A DNA stretch of 9,439 nt from positions 929-10,367 of the forward strand of contig DBCE01000158.1 in NCBI GenBank assembly GCA_002292895.1. Reading direction: 5' to 3'. Position numbers and translations under genes: made by a program. Position 1 is the stretch's first letter. Every line of letters starts with the position of its first letter. This DNA comes from Phycisphaerales bacterium UBA966 (GTDB lineage Bacteria > Planctomycetota > Phycisphaerae > Phycisphaerales > SM1A02). Positions 6,063 through 9,439 of this stretch are shown here, in pieces. Under the pieces are notes generated by a model. The model saw only the letters and a list, made by a program, of their open reading frames with translations, ran no database searches and was not told where the DNA came from.

Positions 6063-7682
6063 ATGCCACTCCTGACTGCTATCGCCGCCCTGCTTGTGCA
6101 GACTGCGCCCGCCCCGGCGGCGCCGGTGGTGGTCACGCAGACGGCGCCCGTGGTGGATGCGCCCGCGGCACCAGTGGTCGCCACCCAGACGACGCCAGTG
6201 AACGATGCACCAGTGGCGCCAGCGGCGAGCACAACGCCCGCGCCGCTCACCGGATCACCGGTACCCAGCGAAGAACTTGTTGGCCCACCAACGCCCAGCA
6301 CCGAGCCGGAGCCGATTCATCAGGTCTGGATCTTCATCGATCGCTGGAAAGAGTTTGGCGGAACGGTGGTGAGCGAGACCGACCTCATCATCACCGTCAC
6401 GGACGGACTTGAAACGCGCACCTTCAACAAAGCGAAGGTGCTTGACATCATTGAACTGGTCCATCCAAAGCCCGGGCAACGCGGCTTGGTGCAACTGCGT
6501 GATGGCACCATCGTGCGCGGTGAAATCCTCAAGGACTCGCTTGAAGAAGTTGAGTTCCAAGTAGACAGTGTGCGCGGCCGTGTTCCGCGCGAGAAGGTCT
6601 ACCGCGTCATGTTGGAGTTGCAGTTTGAGACGCGGTACGCGCGCATCAAAGCAGCCATCGCGCCTGAAGAACATGGACGAAGACTCGGCCTTGCCCGTTG
6701 GCTTGCTGACCAAGATCGGCTTGACCTTGCCATCACTGAGCTGGAAGCGCTCCTACGCGACGGCGATGTTGAAGAAGCGCGCGAGATGTTGCGCGAAATC
6801 AACGCCCGAGTAAAGCTGGAGTTGGCGGTCAAAGAATCCAGGGAACTCAGCCAGAAAAAGGCTGCAAACAAGGCCGCCGATGCCGCCGCCGCTGCAGCCG
6901 AACAAACACAGGCTGCCAATGACGGCGGCAACTCCGCAAAGCAAACGCCGCGCGGCGCGCCCACCACGCGTGAGATGCTTCCCAAGGATCTGCTGTCCAA
7001 CGAAGATGTGAACTTGGTTCGCGTGTATGAGATTGACTTCAAAGATCCACCGCGATTGACGGTGTCACCGGAAGGCGTTCGGCAGCTCATCCTGCGCTAC
7101 GGTTCAAGCGCCCTGGTTCCTGCAACCACTCAAGAACGAAACGCGCTCTATTCGAAGAGTTCAGTGGAGATTGCTCGGCTGATGTTTGACCTCAAGGCAC
7201 GCGACCTCTACAACTACATTGAAGTAGAGGAAGACCCCACTTCGGTAGCCAAGTTCCGGACCCGCGTTCACAACTCGTGGCTCATCTCAAACTGCGCTAC
7301 CAGTCGCTGCCACGGCGGCGTGGATGCGGGGCGATTCTTCCTGTACACGGGCAATGCCAAAGATCAGCGCATTCGTTACACCAACCTGCTGACGCTGCTC
7401 AACTTCAAGGTGGACGGCAAACCGGTGATCAACTTTGAGGATCCGCCCAATTCGTTGCTCATCCAGTACGCCATGGCACGCTCATCGGCGCGTTACCCGC
7501 ATCCGGACGTCAAGGGTTGGCGACCAGTCCTCAGCACCACCACCCCACAGCTGCTGCAAGACACCCTCGACTGGATTCGTTCCATGTACCAGCCACGGCC
7601 GGAATATCCGGTGAAATACGTCGCTCCCAAGCTTGATGCGGTCGACAAAGCGGTGCCGACCGTGGACGGCCCGGACCGCTGA
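6063..7682 (+). CDS. Exported protein with repeated beta modules and a C-terminal CX4CH (cytochrome c-like) motif; function unknown
   Basis: A 539-residue protein I do not recognise by name. Residues 1-19 look like a signal peptide (MPLLTAIAALLVQ..., AxA-type sites near 16-20) but lack the usual N-terminal Lys/Arg. A Pro/Ala/Val/Thr-rich stretch (about 15-85) contains two 16-residue repeats (20-51). From W89 to about 190 are two similar beta-rich modules, each opening GT(V/I)V, that suggest SH3/Sm-like folds. A helical TPR-like segment follows (about 195-255), then an Ala/Lys-rich linker (about 256-300). The C-terminal domain carries NCATSRCHGG with C411, C416 and H417, a CX4CH heme-attachment-type motif. 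M471 and H480 are possible distal heme ligands. The ATG at 6063 has no Shine-Dalgarno, and no in-frame ATG, GTG or TTG start was found upstream of it. Heme binding and planctomycete cytochrome-like identity are inferences. Confidence 0.87.
   Translation: MPLLTAIAALLVQTAPAPAAPVVVTQTAPVVDAPAAPVVATQTTPVNDAPVAPAASTTPAPLTGSPVPSEELVGPPTPSTEPEPIHQVWIFIDRWKEFGGTVVSETDLIITVTDGLETRTFNKAKVLDIIELVHPKPGQRGLVQLRDGTIVRGEILKDSLEEVEFQVDSVRGRVPREKVYRVMLELQFETRYARIKAAIAPEEHGRRLGLARWLADQDRLDLAITELEALLRDGDVEEAREMLREINARVKLELAVKESRELSQKKAANKAADAAAAAAEQTQAANDGGNSAKQTPRGAPTTREMLPKDLLSNEDVNLVRVYEIDFKDPPRLTVSPEGVRQLILRYGSSALVPATTQERNALYSKSSVEIARLMFDLKARDLYNYIEVEEDPTSVAKFRTRVHNSWLISNCATSRCHGGVDAGRFFLYTGNAKDQRIRYTNLLTLLNFKVDGKPVINFEDPPNSLLIQYAMARSSARYPHPDVKGWRPVLSTTTPQLLQDTLDWIRSMYQPRPEYPVKYVAPKLDAVDKAVPTVDGPDR
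6120..6215 (+). repeat. Tandem 48-bp coding repeat (two 16-residue units)
   Basis: Two in-frame units (6120-6167 and 6168-6215) encode APVVVTQTAPVVDAPA and APVVATQTTPVNDAPV, identical at 12 of 16 residues. A partial third unit (AP) follows. It forms a flexible Pro/Val/Thr-rich spacer just after the signal peptide. Confidence 0.8.
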
Positions 7683-7736
7683 CCGCCCCCCGTTTCGCCC
7701 CATGCATCATGCGGGTAAATTGCCGCTTTGCCGACA

Positions 7737-7779
7737 CACTCGCGCCTGATTGGCGCCTCACTCGCGCCTCCTTGGCGCC
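7737..7779 (+). repeat. Tandem direct repeat, 22-bp period, each unit containing a hairpin
   Basis: Two 21-bp units (7737-7757 and 7759-7779) match at 19 of 21 positions; their core is CGCGCCTNNTTGGCGCC. Each contains a GCGCC/GGCGC stem with a 5-nt loop (7742-7746 with 7752-7756; 7764-7768 with 7774-7778). They end 18 bp before the ATG at 7798. The spacing of two helical turns would put protein-binding sites on one DNA face; alternatively they form twin hairpins in the mRNA leader. There is no T-run, so a terminator for the upstream gene is less likely. Confidence 0.75.
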
Positions 7780-7797
7780 AATCACGAGATTCGAACC

Positions 7798-9423
7798 ATG
7801 AACCGAGCACGCATTCTTGCCGCCGCCACCCTCCTGATGTCCACTGCGCTGCCAGCGTGCAACGGTTTGCATACTCCGTCGCCTGCCGAGCAAGGCGCCA
7901 AGAAGATCACCCAGGTCACCGCCAAGGCGCGTGGCATTTCCAGCCGCATCACCTACTCCCCCGATGCCGTGTCCAAGACACTGCCCGTGGAAGGCGGCGA
8001 AGCCAAGGAACTTGCTCAGGGACTTCTTGCACCCGCTGATGCGGCAAAGGAATTGCGCGCACTTGCCACCGAAGTGACCTCCGCTGCGGGCAGTGATTCG
8101 CAACGCAAAGAAGCCAAGACACTTGCCATCCGTATGCGCCGCGACGCCATGATGCTTGACCTCATGGACCTTGAGCGGATTTCGCAATTGAAGTCCGCCA
8201 TCGCCAGTGGCATTGCCGAACGCTTGGCCGCCATCCGTTCCATTGATGCATCCGGCGATCTGCAAGCGACGCAAGAAGCAGCTGCCCGGACCAAGGCTTC
8301 GCAAGGCGCAAAGTCTGCGTTTGACGGAAGTGTTGCCGCGGAAACTGACCGCGCGGATGCCGCGCGCACGGCGCTGCAGCCACTTGATGCAGCAATCAAT
8401 GAGAAGGAATCGAGCGCGGAATCGCTTGATATTGATATCCAGACGCTCCGCGCCAAGGCTGCCACCAGCACTCCGTCCGCTGCGCTGCCACTGATGATTG
8501 ACGCACGCAGCAAGCTTGATGCCGCGCAGACGCTGCGCGTGGATGCAAGCACCGATGACCGCGAAGCGGAGCCGTACCGAAGCACGGTTCGCATCGTCGA
8601 TATGGCAACCAAGGATAACGCGGAAATTGCGGATACCAACAAGTTCCTTGCTGACCGCATTGATGAGTCAAGTAAGGCTGAAGTCGGCGCCAAAGCCCGC
8701 GCCAGTGCTGCCATGAAGAGAACCCGTGAACTGGGTGCTGAAGCTGCTGCGCTCATGAAGGACTTCACCACGCTGGAGACGGAACTCTTCCAGCCCGCCC
8801 TGAAGAACGTAGAAGAGAACATCAACGGCGATGGCTTGACTGCAAAGAACTCAACCGATCAAGCAGCCATTGCCATTGCCAAGGCTCGCTTTGCGGCCAT
8901 TCAGATGGATGCTGTGGACCAAGCGATGTCGCTGATGGCCGCCGCTCAATCGATGGGCGCACCGGTTGGTGATGGTGAGGCACAACTACGCGCCCAGCGC
9001 GACAAGTTGGCAGGAAACGCCAAGGCTGCGCTGGTGGAAGCGCGCGATGCGCTCTCGGGTGTTGAGTCAGGCGCCGGCGCCCCGATGTTGCGATCGATCG
9101 CTGAGTTGGCAGCAGCCCTGGGCATTGAAGTGCCCGCCACCGCTGCACCTGCGCCCGCGGCAACCACGGACGAATCTGCACCTGCGGGTGATGCAGCGCC
9201 AACGGGCGATGCCGCTCCCGCCACTGATGCGGCCCCTGCGGGCGATGCCCCACCTGCCGATGCGCCGGATGGCGCCGCTGAGGTTCCACCAACTCCCGCT
9301 GGTGATCCGGCTGCAGCACCGGGTGCTGACCCAGCCCCAACTCCCGCGGGCGACCCCGCCGCGGATCCAGCGGTTCCACCGCAGGCTGATCCAGCGACGG
9401 ATCCTGAAGAGCCAAACAAGTAA
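7798..9423 (+). CDS. Putative lipoprotein, long alpha-helical / coiled-coil with Ala/Pro/Asp-rich tail; function unknown
   Basis: A 541-residue protein with no family I recognise. The ATG at 7798 opens a lipoprotein-type signal peptide: Arg at 3 and 5, a hydrophobic core, then LPAC with C21. The Pro at -2 makes the lipobox non-canonical. A TTG at 7750 in frame would add 16 residues but lies inside the hairpin repeat and would spoil the signal peptide. Residues about 35-440 are strongly Ala/Lys/Glu/Asp-rich and almost free of Pro and Gly, so largely helical and probably coiled-coil. Residues about 446-541 are a Pro/Ala/Asp-rich, probably disordered acidic tail with repeats. C21 is the only cysteine. 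An envelope-anchored, extended structural or scaffolding role fits the composition but is not shown. The Shine-Dalgarno is weak (a GAG 11-13 nt upstream). No gene follows before the window ends. Confidence 0.85.
   Translation: MNRARILAAATLLMSTALPACNGLHTPSPAEQGAKKITQVTAKARGISSRITYSPDAVSKTLPVEGGEAKELAQGLLAPADAAKELRALATEVTSAAGSDSQRKEAKTLAIRMRRDAMMLDLMDLERISQLKSAIASGIAERLAAIRSIDASGDLQATQEAAARTKASQGAKSAFDGSVAAETDRADAARTALQPLDAAINEKESSAESLDIDIQTLRAKAATSTPSAALPLMIDARSKLDAAQTLRVDASTDDREAEPYRSTVRIVDMATKDNAEIADTNKFLADRIDESSKAEVGAKARASAAMKRTRELGAEAAALMKDFTTLETELFQPALKNVEENINGDGLTAKNSTDQAAIAIAKARFAAIQMDAVDQAMSLMAAAQSMGAPVGDGEAQLRAQRDKLAGNAKAALVEARDALSGVESGAGAPMLRSIAELAAALGIEVPATAAPAPAATTDESAPAGDAAPTGDAAPATDAAPAGDAPPADAPDGAAEVPPTPAGDPAAAPGADPAPTPAGDPAADPAVPPQADPATDPEEPNK
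9178..9249 (+). repeat. Four tandem 18-bp coding repeats (APxGDA hexapeptides)
   Basis: Four consecutive in-frame units encode APAGDA, APTGDA, APATDA and APAGDA in the tail of the putative lipoprotein (residues 461-484). Further on, PTPAGDPAA occurs twice (9289-9315 and 9337-9363). Third codon positions vary between the units, so this is not a fresh slippage product. Confidence 0.85.
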
Positions 9424-9439
9424 TTCTGCGTTGCGAGCG

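Noticed and set aside
5822..6301. 159-codon minus-strand open frame across the divergent intergenic region
   Set aside because: It overlaps the start of the CX4CH gene in antisense. Its Ala/Gly/Thr-rich part mirrors the Pro-rich repeats, and the rest looks like translated repeat sequence.
5858..6412. 184-codon plus-strand open frame
   Set aside because: It runs out of frame through the CX4CH gene, is rich in Arg/Ala/Thr/His, and has no start signal or family resemblance.
7737..7779. Tandem repeat as a CRISPR array
   Set aside because: There are only two units with a 1-bp gap, no spacers and no cas genes.
7750..7797. TTG at 7750 as an earlier start of the putative lipoprotein
   Set aside because: It falls inside the tandem hairpin repeat and would bury the lipoprotein signal peptide behind 16 extra residues.
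8016..8825. 269-codon minus-strand Ser/Ala-rich open frame
   Set aside because: It is the antisense shadow of the Ala/Asp-rich helical region of the lipoprotein gene.
1..9439. A dedicated defence, secretion or biosynthetic system
   Set aside because: The genes are a metabolic dehydrogenase, a DUF4139 pair, a TIM-barrel enzyme and two uncharacterised envelope proteins, on different strands and without shared signature domains. Nothing ties them into one system.

Overview
The window is chromosomal DNA from a moderately GC-rich bacterium. The gene content suggests a planctomycete, possibly of the Phycisphaerae. This rests on a large GDH2-type NAD-glutamate dehydrogenase, a xylose-isomerase-like TIM-barrel enzyme, secreted DUF4139 proteins, and an exported protein with an atypical c-type heme motif and Pro/Ala-rich low-complexity stretches. 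The taxonomic call is an inference; there is no rRNA or other marker gene here.

Layout. Bases 1-1083 (+) are the 3' end of a large NAD-dependent glutamate dehydrogenase. After 67 bp come two tandem paralogous secreted proteins of the DUF4140/DUF4139 (MuiA-like) type, at 1151-3013 and 3044-4822 (+), separated by 30 bp and probably co-transcribed. A sugar phosphate isomerase/epimerase-like gene (4833-5825, -) converges on them with only 10 bp between the two stop codons. A divergent 237-bp intergenic region (5826-6062), rich in inverted repeats, separates it from a gene at 6063-7682 (+) for an exported protein with a CX4CH heme-binding-type motif. A 115-bp spacer carrying a tandem 22-bp-period hairpin repeat leads into a gene at 7798-9423 (+) for a long helical, probably lipid-anchored protein with a repetitive Ala/Pro/Asp tail. 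No stretch longer than 300 bp lacks a gene, and no tRNA, rRNA, CRISPR array, transposase or phage gene was seen.

How the genes fit together. Glutamate catabolism and the TIM-barrel enzyme are cytoplasmic metabolism. The other four proteins all have export signals or likely ones and are probably envelope or periplasmic proteins of poorly known function. I see no evidence that the window forms one dedicated system. The more unusual content is the diverged DUF4139 pair with different linkers, the multi-domain CX4CH protein, and the structured intergenic regions, one of which may fold over a ribosome binding site.
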